Shown piece after piece: positions 42,557-54,351 of a DNA stretch of 64,000 nucleotides (its first letter is position 1; each line of letters opens with the position of its first letter). The notes below the pieces were generated by a model. That model did not search any database. It was not told the origin of the DNA and saw nothing but the letters and a program-made list of their open reading frames with translations. Origin of the DNA: Pezizomycotina sp. ARF18 (taxonomy: Eukaryota; Ascomycota); the NCBI GenBank assembly GCA_002224055.1, contig AZLU01000032.1, forward strand, positions 119,596-183,595, read 5' to 3'. The position numbers and the translations under genes were made by a program.

Positions 42557-44860
42557 TCTACTTTTTCCGTCTGAAAGGAAAATGAAACTGGATTTCGCAA
42601 AAGGAAAGGAAGATCTAGGACCAGCCAAATAACACAAAATAACAACAACGAAAGAAAGAACCCGAAAAGAAAAATGTCTCGTCTGATATTCCCAATAAAA
42701 CCCAAAAAAAGTGGGATAATATAGCCAATATATATTCCCCTAATCTTTCAAGTGGCCCAAAGGAATGTATATATCTGTCCACAGTTACACACTACCACCT
42801 CAAATCCCAAAAAATACTCCGCCTTAGCTTCCTCGCTTGCCGAAGTAGATAAAAAAAAAAAAAAAGAATGCTTTATTTAGGCATGGGATTGATTGCGCGT
42901 CACACCAGAATGCTACCATACGAGGCTTATGCGGAGTAGCGGAGGGCCGTTTTGTGTTTGAGAAAGGTTTTTGCGTTAAGCGGCTAAGCCAAAGCTGAGA
43001 GGAGACTTGAGACGAGAAAAGGAAAAAAAAGAGGTAAATAAGTTGCGCAGCAACAAACCAGCTTGGTTGAAAACGACAAATACAATGAGGGACGAGATTC
43101 TCCTCTGGAGGAGAGGGGGAAGAGAAATAGAGGTTGTTTATGTATTCGTCTCGAGAATAGAGAGAAGAATAGTATAATCGAACGAGGAGAGAAAACGGTT
43201 GTTTATTATAAGAAAAGTCATATTTTTTTTTCGTGATCCACCCGTTTACGATTTCGTTCATGCCTATGCCGCATTCATCCAATTAATGCTTTCTTCTTCT
43301 GCTCTCGGCCCATCACTAACCACCAAAAAAAACAGAGACATTTCGTCGTAAAGAAAAAGCACAAGAAAAAGTTCTATCCTCGTGTCCGTAACGATGATTC
43401 GAGAAATAGCAGTAGTGACTTTGTTTTCTCTAACCCCGGTTCCCCGCAGTTGTATAATTAAGGACCATCTTCATCCGAGTTATTCTGTGTCAATCACAGC
43501 CCGGCGTCCCGCGCTAGTGAAAAAAAAAAAAAAAAGGACCAAATGGAAACTGCCCATCGAGTAAGTGACGTCGCATCTATAAGTTCCCCCCTTTCAAGAT
43601 AAAGGGCATCTCGAAGCTGAGCTCTCCCTCCCATCGCATCACTTCCTAAAAATGGCAATACAAACCAAAATTCTCAAACTTTTTCTAGAAGGGTTAAGCT
43701 TGTTTACTTCGTTTGTTATTCACCAGTCAAACCAGTCTGCTAGCGGTGAGTTTTCTGTAGGGCTTCTTTTGGTTGGTGGTGCTAGAGTTCGGTGTTGTTC
43801 AATTACCAAAGACAGGATAAATCCAAGTCTGTCCGACCGCGCCGCCGACGTTTCAAGTAGCAACGGGAAAGCCGTTGCAGCCCACAGCCTTCTAGAAAAG
43901 AAAGAAAAAGTGACTGGGTTATCCCAAGATCTACAAAACCCCAAAGAACCCGTCGTCAATCTGGTTTATATTAACTGCCCAATGATATATCTCGCATTTG
44001 TCAACTGTATCGTCGGGGGCGGGGAAGATAAAAAGGTGAGTGTTCCCGGATATTGCGAAATTGGTCAAAGAGTTTCCACGGCGGGACAGTCGCCTCCTCG
44101 TCTGGGCAATGATCAGTAGTGATAGGAATAGGCGATCACATTTTTTTCAACCCAGTACCTGATAGATACTGGCCGAATGACCTTATTACTTCAACCTCAT
44201 CCCAACGGCGATTTGACAAGAGTTGTTTACTTGTGGATATCCCAGATATATAAAAAGGTAAGTATAATAATATTCCACCTGTTTAAACCTGACTAGTCTC
44301 TCTCAAATCCCTTATTCCTGTTCCTGTTCCTTTTTAGAGATAGATAGATAACGATACATCATACGAAAAAAACCCAAGAAAACAACAACCACAAGAGTGA
44401 AAAGGATAGGAAGAAAAGCATACAAGTTTAGTTAGTTTTGAACATCTATTTACTTTAGTAGAAAGTCATCAAGACAAGAAGCTATTTTATGAAGACGGGA
44501 AAGAAGGCCCAGATAAAATAGGATAAAAAAAATACATATATTTATATATTTATATATTTATATATAAAAGCCCATGACAAATGTATGAGGAGAAAGGAAA
44601 AAACCAACAACAGAAGGTTCGTAAGGGCAAGCAGCCAATGCTCCAAAAATGATCATCCAGGAGAAAACTACAAAAAAGGAAAAATGTAGAAAAATAAGAA
44701 AGCGGGAAGATTTCTTTGATGATATGGAGTGTCGTGGAGGGGGAATATGGGTATTGAGTATAAGCAACGAGCAGCGGTGTCCGCAAAAGAAAAAAGAGTT
44801 CGTAATCAGACAAAGAGAAAGGAAAGAAGTAAAACAAGGCGGCAACGGTAGTTTTCATTA
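42557..44860. other. AT-rich intergenic DNA, no supportable gene
   Basis: A-runs occur at 42,851-42,865 and 43,520-43,534, and a pattern of tandem TATTTATATAT units at 44,533-44,566. A + strand open frame of 155 codons (43,652-44,119) has mixed composition and no motif. I do not call it a gene, although its length is notable. Confidence 0.55.
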
Positions 44861-46713
44861 TTACCGCGGGCCTTGTCTCTCTCTTGAGTTCCTCCCTGAT
44901 GCTACCCTGCTAGCTCTCTTGCTCTGTTGCCCCTCCACATCCTCGTGCGCGCTGTCGTCTGCTAAGTCCGTCAGGCCGAACGAGTTCTCTTCGTTGTAAG
45001 CGTTCATCAGCCCGATATCCTGCCTGTGGAAGCTGCTACCGCTTAGCCGATTCGCCTCGCCGTAGCTTCTCCGCGCTTGCATACTCCTTCTCGTTTGCAT
45101 TCCCGCGATTCCGTCGGTCGGCAGTGCGTCCATCGAAATCCCCGCGTGCCCGTTCATCGATATTGAAGCCCGTTTCGGATCTATGCGTGACATGTTAAGG
45201 AGGTAGACCCCGAGAAGATGATCAGGAAACCCGAGAGGAGAGATATCGTATTGACGGCGTCGGAAGTGTTGAAGCCCTAAAGAGGATGGCGGAGGCGGTG
45301 AGGGTGCATGTCGTGAATGTTACGTAGTAGATCGGATTTACTCTGTAAAGAATGATTAGCTTGGCGCGGATTTTCACCTGGCAGAAAATATTCTAGGAGC
45401 TTACAATGACGTAGAGAATTGGTTAAGAGCTTTGTTGAAGTAGTTCATCTGTGTTAATATGCACACCACCGTGATGATAATGAACACGTAGGTCGAAGGG
45501 TGGGTGAACTGGTTGTTGCCACCTAGCGTCAGCTTCAGCGCGATGCGAAGGCCTTAATCGACATGACAGAGACCGAGCCGACCGCGGAACATATCGAAAC
45601 GTAAATCAGCGGGCTCTTCTTGCCGTAAATCGGCGCAATCTTATAGATCATGACACACGAGAACGTGATAATAAAAGCGCAGTACAGCAGGAAACCTGAC
45701 CGTGCGGCGAATGCTCGTTAGCTACCAGAGCTTCCAGCAGTTTTACCCCATGTCTATACGACTTATCCAAACCTACCTGGCTGTATAGCGTAGTGTAATA
45801 TTTCATCAATCGTCTTGACGTTTTCGTCAGCGGGCGCATGTAGGACGATAATCACAGAGCCGATCAGGCATATGGCGCAACCAAGCTTGCCCAGTATACC
45901 GAGCTCCTCGTTCAGGAAGTATGCACCCAGCACAGCACTGCAGATATTCCCGTTAGCTCACCGAAAAGGTCGATCGAAGCGCTGAAAGCACGAGTCAGGA
46001 GACCTACCCTATCAGAACGCTCAGAGCTCCCAGCGGCGTCACCAGGATGGCTGGAGCAAAAGCGTATGCTGCAAAGTTTGCGACTTCACCAATGCCCACT
46101 GCGATGAAGAATATTTGGTTAGAGGACTAGTGCTCAAGGTTCCAAAAGGGTGTTCCGGCGAATTGGACCTACTAAGTGCTATGCCTGCCCACCACAGGAA
46201 ATTTTTCAGGTACGAAAAGTTATCGCCGGTGTATCCATGTAATTCCGATGATGCCATCAATCCCTGAGAAGAACGAGTGCCGATATAGTTAGCTTGCGCT
46301 CGTTAGGTTGGTATAATGCTGCTGCTTTGTTGAGAGGAAAAAAAAAAAAAAAAAAAAAAACCTTTTTCGGCGGCGGTGAAACCACGTATCCCGACCATCG
46401 TACCTTTTTCGTAACTATAAAGCTTGACCCTGATTCAAGAGCAAAAAGCACAAGTTAGCACGAGCACTTCCCGACCGATTAAAAGGACGCCTAACAGCTG
46501 CTGACCATGATTGCCAACTGGGGAGGAGAAGCATCGTGTGAGACGAACCTATCGCAGCGCTCGATGTTATGGCCAGAGCTAGGCCAATGTACCTGTTTGG
46601 AGAAAAGATCAATCCATCAGCCGGTATGCCTCCATGAACGCCATGTCACGCACAAATTCCATCCTCATTTCCATCTCCATCGAAGACCAATTGACCCGAG
46701 GAACATTCTCCAT
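44861..46713 (-). CDS. NIPA-type magnesium transporter
   Basis: This is a membrane Mg2+ transporter of the NIPA/DUF803 family. Seven exons: 46,713-46,549; 46,429-46,404; 46,263-46,173; 46,098-46,008; 45,937-45,777; 45,695-45,405; 45,342-44,861, all with GT-AG introns of 62-140 bp. Signature words in order are [81 protein letters not shown], a [20 protein letters not shown] word, [20 protein letters not shown] and the hydrophilic tail [15 protein letters not shown]. The length, about 435 residues, suits the fungal family. ATG at 46,713 or the in-frame ATG at 46,644 may be the start. Four conserved words are each broken by one missing G/C: near 46,635 (HGGIPAD), 45,547 (KAFGIAL), 45,275 (LFRGF) and 45,209 (FSGVYLL). 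I expect the real gene to be intact. Confidence 0.92.
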
Positions 46714-49700
46714 CTGTCGTGAACGATTTGGTGGACGTACTTATCCTCTACCATCTTTTCCTAAACGCCGACCGCCGCAAATGCTACTCTAGAAAAAAAT
46801 GCACCGAAAAAACTCCAGAGAAAAGAACGAAAACTCCGCCAAAGCAACCAAAGAATGTCGTACAGGATCCGTCGAGCCCGTGATCTCTTCGATAGGACAA
46901 GCTACCTTTGCCCTTTGATTTGTAATAGCTTGTCCTTGGGGGTTGATGTCCGGAGATCGAGGAGTGAAAAAAAAAAAAAAAAAAAAAAAGCTGTCGATGG
47001 GAACAAGAGAGGGAAGAAATTTGTGTGGGAAAGCCGCTTTCTTGGCAACAGATATATTTCTTGGGGGAAGAAGAAGGGAAGGAGGGAACAGAGATAGAAA
47101 ATAACTTTTTTTATTTTTATTTTAGCTTGCAAAATATAGTCGGTCCGGCCTGTTCAGAATGCAATTTAAATAATAATAATTAAAATGAATAAAACAAAAA
47201 TATATATATTAATAGAAAAAGAAAGAATGAAGGACAAGAGAGGAAAGGGATGTTCCTGACACGACAACGAGAGCAGGGAAAAAGGAAGGGGAGGCGATAG
47301 ATGAAAGAGAGATAGATTAGAGAGAGAGAGAGAGAAGGGTAGAAGAAAGATAGAAAGAAAAAGGCAAGAAGAGAAAGGAGAAGTGATTAATACAAGATGG
47401 CGATGCTAAGTATTTTGGAAATATAGAGGTTTTTTTTTTTTTTTTGTGACAATGCCTGGTGGATGGATTCCCTTTAATTCCCCCTCCTTTTTCGTTGTTG
47501 AGTCCCGCGCCAACAAGGGGCTTGTTTCTTCTACACTTCCAAAGCAGGGAGACGAGGAGAAACAGGGACGTTTGAGATGTTTAGAATCGAACGAACGAGA
47601 GAGAAGATCAGTAAAGACAATAAGGAAGAGATATAATAGAATAGAAGAACGAAAGGAAAGGATCCAAGGTGCGGAGTACAAGAGTAAAAGTTTGTTCTGT
47701 TACTGCGAAACTGCGGACTCTGGTTGGTCGGTTGACAGCGATTCTGGTGCCTGTCCCGATTGGTTTCGTTGAGATTGATTGGTGTACCTGAAGAGAGTGA
47801 GGAGGAGCGTAGCAGGTGTGAGAATAATGGAAAAGCGTCTAGAGATCTAAAGAAAAGAAAAAGATAAATGGATACAATAATAATCAGACAGATAAAAACA
47901 CCCGCCCAGCGTTGACTAGCAGGATCGACTCCAGAGTGAACGTAATACTGTCGTGAATATGAAAAAAAAAAATTTTTTTAAAAAAAAAAAAAAAACCACT
48001 GACAAGAGTGGAGACTCTGCGTGGTTGAAAATACTCCGGAAGTTTTGAAACCAATGCAAAACGTTCTAGAGGATCTCATATAGATCTGGAAAAAAACCAC
48101 CTGTATGTAAAAGAACCGAAGTGTACCCTATGTCGAAGTAGGGATAGCCTCGGAACAAGAAAAAATTGATGATATTTCTCCTAACTAAATAAATTCATTT
48201 GTGCCAGAGAGAAAGGATGAACCCGTTCGTACACGCGTTCTTCAAGGAATATACGGAATGAAAATAATACTACTACCAATAAATAAATATAGAAATAGAA
48301 ATAATATTGAGCGTATGTATAAATAAATATAAGACTCGATATAGCAAGTATGAATAGATTAATTACCTCGCTTTTTCTCTCTCGGAGGATCGCAATCATA
48401 AGCTGCGCACGGGAGGGTTACATTTTCTACGAGTTTCCATCCTTAACTCGGTTCGGGTCCCTTTCCCTCGTACCTGAGGCTGAAATAGGGAAGAGCCACC
48501 GTTTAATCCATGAACGCCTCGATGTTTGTTTTTTTGTTGTTGAATCTGCTCCGCATTACTTTACCTGTTTCCCTTGTGAGAATCGAAAACATTGCCTCAA
48601 AAAAACAAGCATGAAATATACAAGATCTAGTATTAGCTTCAATTACAGTTGACGTCGAAGTCGAAATATTAGAACGGCGGCAAGAGAGAGGCATAGCTAT
48701 GAACTATATGCTTAACATACTAACATTTGCCCATGTCACAACTCTTCTTAACACCTTGAGCCCTGCTCTTCGTTTATGCGAAATTTTTGGTTAGAAGCGC
48801 TCACAGAATTTAGTGGAGGAGGCGGTGCTCCCCCTGCCCGTTCAGGCGAACTTGGGTCTCGAACTCGTGTAAAAAAGGCGGTGATCGTTTGTGTCAGGAT
48901 TGTTACCAGAGGGAAATAACTACCGGAAGAGATATTGTCGATAGTGAATCGCATCTCAACGAAACGTAAGGATTAATAATTACCGAATAATATCGCCGTC
49001 AGTTGGATTTCGATTAAGACTCAATTTGGTTTTCTTGAGTTAAAATTAAATTACAAGATCTAAATACAATAATAACTTATTACTTCACAGTATAGAAGAA
49101 TCATAGTGGAGAGAATAATTTATAATTCTAGCCCTATAGGGGTGGAAATCGTGACATGAGGGATGATCAGATCTCAAGATCCCAACTTTAAAAAGAAATC
49201 CTTGGTAAGTCTGCGGCAAGAATGGCCGATATTGATTTCCGTTACGATAATAATATTTTACAGAGCTATTTCCTTTATGTCGAATAAAATTTCAATCCTT
49301 CCTATCAAGTACGAAGTACCATCACGTTCTTTTTTTTTTTTTCTTTTTTTTTTTTTCTTTTTTTTTTTCTTTTGTATTTTTGCTTTATTGCCGTTGAATT
49401 CTTTGATATAACTCGTCCTCCTTCAGAGAATTGATGCTTCTCCTGGTAGTATCCAAATGGTGGGTTGAGATATCTTCGTCCTCTTATCTTCTCCCGCCCA
49501 ATTCAATCGCAATGCCTTATTCCAAGCGCAATATGTTGTTTTGATCTACCAGTTCAAAGAGCTTTCATGACTCCGACCTATATTTTCATCATCGAACGTT
49601 ACAGGCCGGTAAAACTGTTGACGGAAGAGTCTAGAGGTGAGCGTTTGTATCCGGCGGTCTTCAAGCGTTTGGTAATTTGCTTCCAGCACGCTTACATGCC

Positions 49701-50395
49701 AAATGACCATATCAAAGAGGGTTAGCTGGGTTATTTTAAAATCCATTTCCAACGAAGAACATTCGAATTATGATTCGCGAGGAGAATAGAATATAGATAA
49801 ATTAGGTTGGAAGTATAAGAGCTTCTCTCTGGATATTTACTTCGTATCCATGATTTCACCATAGTCCAGGGTATGAGGCGACCTTGCTTTGTTTGCTTTC
49901 ACTGAAGAACCGAGAATAGAAATTCTTTATCATAAGCATCTAATCCATGTGAGCTTAGCTACCGTTGGTATGCTTGTTGGGACGTCACTGTCTAAAGCGA
50001 CGGTATTTTCCTGTGTACTGAATGGTAGATAAATTGGCAGTTCTGTGAGTATAAGCAGGAATTCTTTCAGATTCAATAGGGAAATACGGAACGCATTGGT
50101 CCTGGGAGGTTGATATTAATGGTAGTCGGGGACATGCTGATATGTCCTCTCCGAACAATAGATTGGATGAAGCTTGAAACTCTAAAGCCAGGCTACCATT
50201 GTTGATTAGGGTTTTAGCGCTGCTTCATTATGGAAAGCGGGTCACGACCTTCATATATAGAAGCGATTTTGAATCCTGGAGGTCTGTTACCTATCATGGT
50301 GAGAAGGATTAAAGATTGCGAGTCGAAGTGTGAAAATCCCAATACGTCGCTGCAGTATGACGAGACTTGCCTCCCTGAGAAGAGGGTCCATGCGG
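46714..50395. other. Gene-poor AT-rich DNA with homopolymers and purine tracts
   Basis: An A-run of about 22 lies at 46,969-46,989. A purine-rich segment at 47,210-47,400 contains a (GA)n run at about 47,320-47,336. A/T palindromic runs lie at 47,960-47,995, and a long T-rich pyrimidine tract at 49,329-49,372. No open frame has recognisable content. Part of 46.7-46.9 kb is presumably the promoter and 5' leader of the divergently read NIPA gene, but no specific element stands out. Confidence 0.55.
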
Positions 50396-50637
50396 CTATA
50401 GACTAATGGTGGCTGCCGGTTTGAGTAAGAGTAAAAAGCCTTCTACATAGATGGCGATGTCGTCTCCGCAAAACTTATGTCCCGGCTCAGCGCACACTAG
50501 CTTTCTCAGGTCTATCAAGATCTCCTTCCCCTGGTAAGTGGCTGTGATATACCGTCTTCGGACTCTTGCAAGATTTCATGCGCATCTCCTGCATTAGCAA
50601 CCATATCGTGGGCCGCTTGAGTAGTTTGCATCTTCAT
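50396..50637 (-). CDS. Possible small protein, about 80 residues (one frame break)
   Basis: From ATG at 50,637 the frame reads MKMQTTQAAHDMVANAGDA and continues to ESEDG. One missing G there moves it into YITATYQGKEILIDLRKLV, which runs without interruption through EPGHKFCGDDIAIYVEGF to LLLLKPAATISL and a stop at 50,396. The balanced composition and beta-like hydrophobic pattern look coding in otherwise AT-rich DNA, and the break is of the same G-loss type seen in neighbouring genes. I do not recognise the family. It may be the remnant of a larger gene. Confidence 0.35.
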
Positions 50638-50757
50638 CAACCCGTTCTCCAGCTTGAGATCATAACAACTGGGTTATACGGCGTTCTAGCGCTCGTGTTT
50701 TTCTAACTTCTCGGTCTTTTATTGGCTATATCCGGGTTACTGCTAGCGTTCCGTTAG

Positions 50758-50790
<33 letters not shown>

Positions 50791-51029
50791 AGCAATATGG
50801 TGCAAGAGTATTTTCCGGTACGAGCGAGAGTAATGGCATAGCCGAAACAATGTCACCTTGTTCCTTCACGGGTTTTATACCCTTTTCTCCCTCGCTTGCA
50901 TTTTAGGTCATTTTCGTTAATATACTCTTTATCATACGGGCCGGGCCGTTGTCGGGGCTCATAAGAGAGCCCACGATGACCTAATCAGTTCATGGTACAG
51001 TGTCTTGCTATGAGGTGGATCCAAATCGC

Positions 51030-51180
51030 AGGATAAGGATCCCATTTTATCGATTGGTGCGTTTCGCGGCACTATCAGGGCCTTAGTAGCTGAAGTGGAC
51101 CGAAGGTGGTCAATAGAGCTATAAGCTGTTTTCTTTCCTCTTAAACCTTGAAAGTTGAACCCACATTCCCCCATTTAAAT
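51030..51180. repeat. Diverged duplicate, copy A (partner near 53,000-53,140)
   Basis: Read on the minus strand, copy A contains AGAAAACAGCTTATAG, then about 40 bases, then GATAGTGCCGCGAAACGC. Copy B near 53,000-53,140 has GGGAAATAGCTTATAGAA and GATAGTGCCGCAAGGCCTCC in the same order and spacing, and further similarity upstream (TTCAACTTTCAAGG against TTCAACTAAATTTCAAAG). Identity is roughly 60-65 percent by eye. Neither copy carries a long frame; copy A has a 71-codon minus-strand frame (51,174-50,959). Confidence 0.55.
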
Positions 51181-52999
51181 GTTCCTATGCTCCAACCTTG
51201 ACTCGAAAGTGTTGTGTCTTATGACGGGTATTCGCACTCACTCTTACCAACTATAGGTCGAATATCAACGCGTGGAGAAGCATATCTACCGTTATCGCCT
51301 TCTGGACTTTTTTTCGGTACGCTATGACCCGGAGACCATTCTCTCCTATGTTAGCAATTCGATGCTGAAGTTTGCTTTCTTTTGGGAGGTGGAAAGCTTT
51401 TATTCCATTACCTTGTCTTGATCTTGGGTAATATCAATACTGGCATCAATACAACTTCGTTCGCCAGTAAATAATTACTAATTCTTCTTCCGCACCTAAG
51501 CAATATCGTCGGGACAACTGGTGTATCAAAGCGATTCTCGAGCGGTGTAATTATCATGATTGCCGATTCCCATTTCGGATGTATGCAGGCGTTATTGAAT
51601 ATTGTTTGTTGATCATTATCGAGGGGTATAAGATCTCCTCGGTGGCTTTGCATCTATTATAGCACTAAAACTAGCCTAAGGCCCCAGATCAGGAAAACTA
51701 ATACTACAATTTAATGATCCCTTCCGGAGACGGGCTGTTGCTCTTGGTCGCGGATACTTCTATATTTTCGTTTAGTGGGAGCAGAACCGCTCGCCTAGGT
51801 GTTAATCCGGACTTTGGTCATATTTTACACCAATCTTCCACGCTTACCGACGTCTTCATCTTCTCTGAATATCGCCTTTGCTTTGTTGGAAGTTCCCTTG
51901 GTAATTTTCAGATCGAAATGCGTCTAGTTGAATACTTTCAGTTCAGGCACGCTTCAAGAAAGACTTTGCTTTTCATCACTAATCATTTTTATTTCCTGTC
52001 CACCTGAGAATCGGTTAAGAATCGATTCCGGGTCTTCTCAGTCCATAGTCCTACGTGTTGCCGAACTGGCGAAAGGTAGAGCTTGTACAAATCCCGAAAA
52101 GGATAGGACGATTCCGAAAGGAAAGGATTTTCACCTGTGTAGTTCACGCGTTCTTAAATTAAGCTTATAAGTCAGTGTGTTCTGTGATTTCGTCAATTTA
52201 ATAGGACAGCCCTAGCATTGGTAAAGTCCGTATACGTGGCACTTGTGTTCGAGAAAGAGATCAATATGATTCTGGAAGCATCATTGCAGGTGCTTTAAAA
52301 AGTATAAGACGAAAACTTCTTCTGCGAGCCACTCCTCTTTCTAGCGTTCAATTTATTACTATTGGGCCTTGTTACTTGTTTCCATATCATGCGGAGCGGA
52401 AGGCATTTGGCAGAGTCTACCCTATGAAGTAGTCCCGGCTTCGGTCGAACAATAATGCCACACTCAGTCACTTTTACAGCATTTCTAACCAAGTTCCTGA
52501 TACTGTGACGAATGATTATCGGACGATAGGCGACTCAAACTTTTTGAATATTCCTTTTGCTGGCTTGCTCAATGCGGACCCGTCTGACGACACTGTGCTT
52601 CTTTTGCGATATGAACGGTCCATAACTGGTAGAATAGAATATCCTTCAATCTTCGTTTTCAATGGATCTAAATTTTCTTAAATCTAACTAAGGTTACGTC
52701 GAAATCATTAGGGTATGACCAGGGATATGTGAGGATGGGTGAAGAAAACTATGATCCAGGGCAGCCTAATGGTTTTCTTCACTAAGTTCTATTTCTTCGT
52801 CCCCTGAACTGCGTTCCGGTTACGTTTTCCCAATATCTTTTTAGATTTCCTAGCTTTAGCTACTGTGCGCAAATGAGATACGTTTCCACTTATGACATAG
52901 CACCGAATCCTCGACGTTCTCATCATTTCGGTCGTAGAAATAATAGCATATCTTACGGCGACCTCCTAACACAGACCCATACTCAACAGCAATCTCTTC

Positions 53000-53140
53000 G
53001 TCTTATCGCTCCTTTAGGAGGCCTTGCGGCACTATCGGATCTCTAGGTCCCATGTGGAGTCGAGAATTTCTATAAGCTATTTCCCCTCCTTGTGAGGCTT
53101 TGAAATTTAGTTGAAAATTTTTGCCCCTCTTCATTTATAA
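53000..53140. repeat. Diverged duplicate, copy B (partner at 51,030-51,180)
   Basis: This is the partner of the segment at 51,030-51,180, about 2 kb away in the same orientation. The shared order on the minus strand is an ATGAAGAGGGGCAA-like start, TTCAACTAAATTTCAAAG, AATAGCTTATAG and GATAGTGCCGC. No gene is recognisable in it. It may be a remnant of a duplicated gene or element. Confidence 0.5.
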
Positions 53141-54131
53141 ATACCGTCTATTTTCTAACTTATGGCATAAGCAGAAAGCACTGCGGTATATAGCGGAGCC
53201 TACACAATACGGATACTTTTCTCTCGTCGACTCTGTGTCTGAAATGTGTATATATACCATAGATATGACGTCGGTCGAGGTACCTCTTCTGAGCTCCGTT
53301 TGTTTTCGGTATGAACCACTTCGATATTCCTCTTATTTATAATCCAATGTTGGGTGTAATTTTGTTAGAAGAGGTTGGAAAGGCTTCATCGCAGGTTTCC
53401 AGCTTTGATAAAGGGTAATATGTGACATTTTCGACCTCAGCAACTCCTATGGAGTCCCTGAAGCAGATAATTGAGAGTTTTCTTTTCTGTTTCATTTATT
53501 TGGAGCGCATGAATAGTAGTCTATGCTATCGGCTTCTTTTGTACTGGATATTCTGGAGCGGATTTCCATTATCGGTTTAACGCACGTGCGAGATCATTCT
53601 CATTCTTCATTTATGCGTGGGCCATGCGGAAGCAAGTTCGAAATAGTACTCATATTTATGATTGGTGCAGCAGACGCATGATTTATGACTCTTGGTTATA
53701 TAAACTTGGTTATCCCTTGATAAAAAGGATTTACTTCGACCTATGACCACTATGGTCTCTTTTTGGGTGTGCGATGTGTAAGATTATCGTATGGGGGTGG
53801 TCGTCGAATCGAGAGTTAGTGTGGAACGAAAGGCATATGATGCCGTAGTTCATTCTCTTCGGACGTTTCTGTGGAAACTGACAGACATCGGTGCACTGTG
53901 GTCTGTAAGAGAACGCGGAATATTTGTGTCTTCGTAATTCTATGAGTTCTTCTTTCATATCGCTTCTATACTGGCAGCGAGGACGAGAAGGACTTATATT
54001 ATAGGCAGGTAAATAATCATGAGAATCAAACCCCAAGCTGCACTACAGGAACTGGATATCCTTATTATCAATACAGATGAGAACTATACTGATTATTGAG
54101 GTTACACTCTAGAATAATATGATCAAACCGA

Positions 54132-54351
54132 TTACGCAACGAAGGCCTGGAGAAGAATATGGTCGTTTCTGTAGTATTCTTCCATATCTTTTTTGATGAT
54201 TTTCGCAGGTTTGCGACCAAGGATGCTGTTTTCGGCTGCCCAGAAAGAAAGAAAGAAAAATAAAAACCGATATACTACCTGATCTCGTAGATACGGTGAG
54301 GCAGTTATCATCATCCTGGATGTCATCCATATTGGGTTCACCGGCGTTCAT
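54132..54351 (-). CDS. Possible two-exon small protein, about 58 residues
   Basis: Exon 1 (54,351-54,279) reads MNAGEPNMDDIQDDDN to CLTVSTRS. A 43-bp intron (54,278-54,236) starts GTAGTATATC and ends in a pyrimidine tract plus GGGCAG. Exon 2 (54,235-54,132) reads AENSILGRKPAKIIKKDMEE to YYRNDHILLQAFVA and stops. The clean splice signals and the balanced, charged exon 2 support a gene, possibly the 3' end of a longer one. The intron is short even for fungi. I do not recognise the family. Confidence 0.4.

Larger units (their letters stand above)
50638..54131. other. Gene-poor DNA with diverged duplicated segments
   Basis: There is an A-run of about 30 at 50,757-50,787. The rest is moderately AT-rich with short open frames only, the longest being about 100 codons on the minus strand at 53,731-54,036. 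Two segments (50,900-51,180 and about 52,960-53,140) are related, as listed separately. I recognise no domain or RNA gene. The impression is of decayed sequence, but I cannot identify a transposon. Confidence 0.5.

Noticed and set aside
43652-44119. 155-codon + strand open frame
   Set aside because: Mixed composition, no motif, no splice pattern and no repeat. An open frame of this length can arise by chance in this much intergenic DNA. It could be a real orphan, but I cannot support it.
48770-48900. A GC-rich stretch with GAGTTCGAGACC resembling a tRNA T-arm
   Set aside because: The stem bases next to the TTCGA loop do not pair, and no anticodon arm or acceptor stem can be drawn around it.
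50330-50420. HET-domain-like word (YSR, one base lost, then AWTL) on the minus strand
   Set aside because: Only about six residues match the HET C-terminal signature, and the surrounding frame has stops and no other HET motif. It also overlaps the stop of the better-supported small frame.
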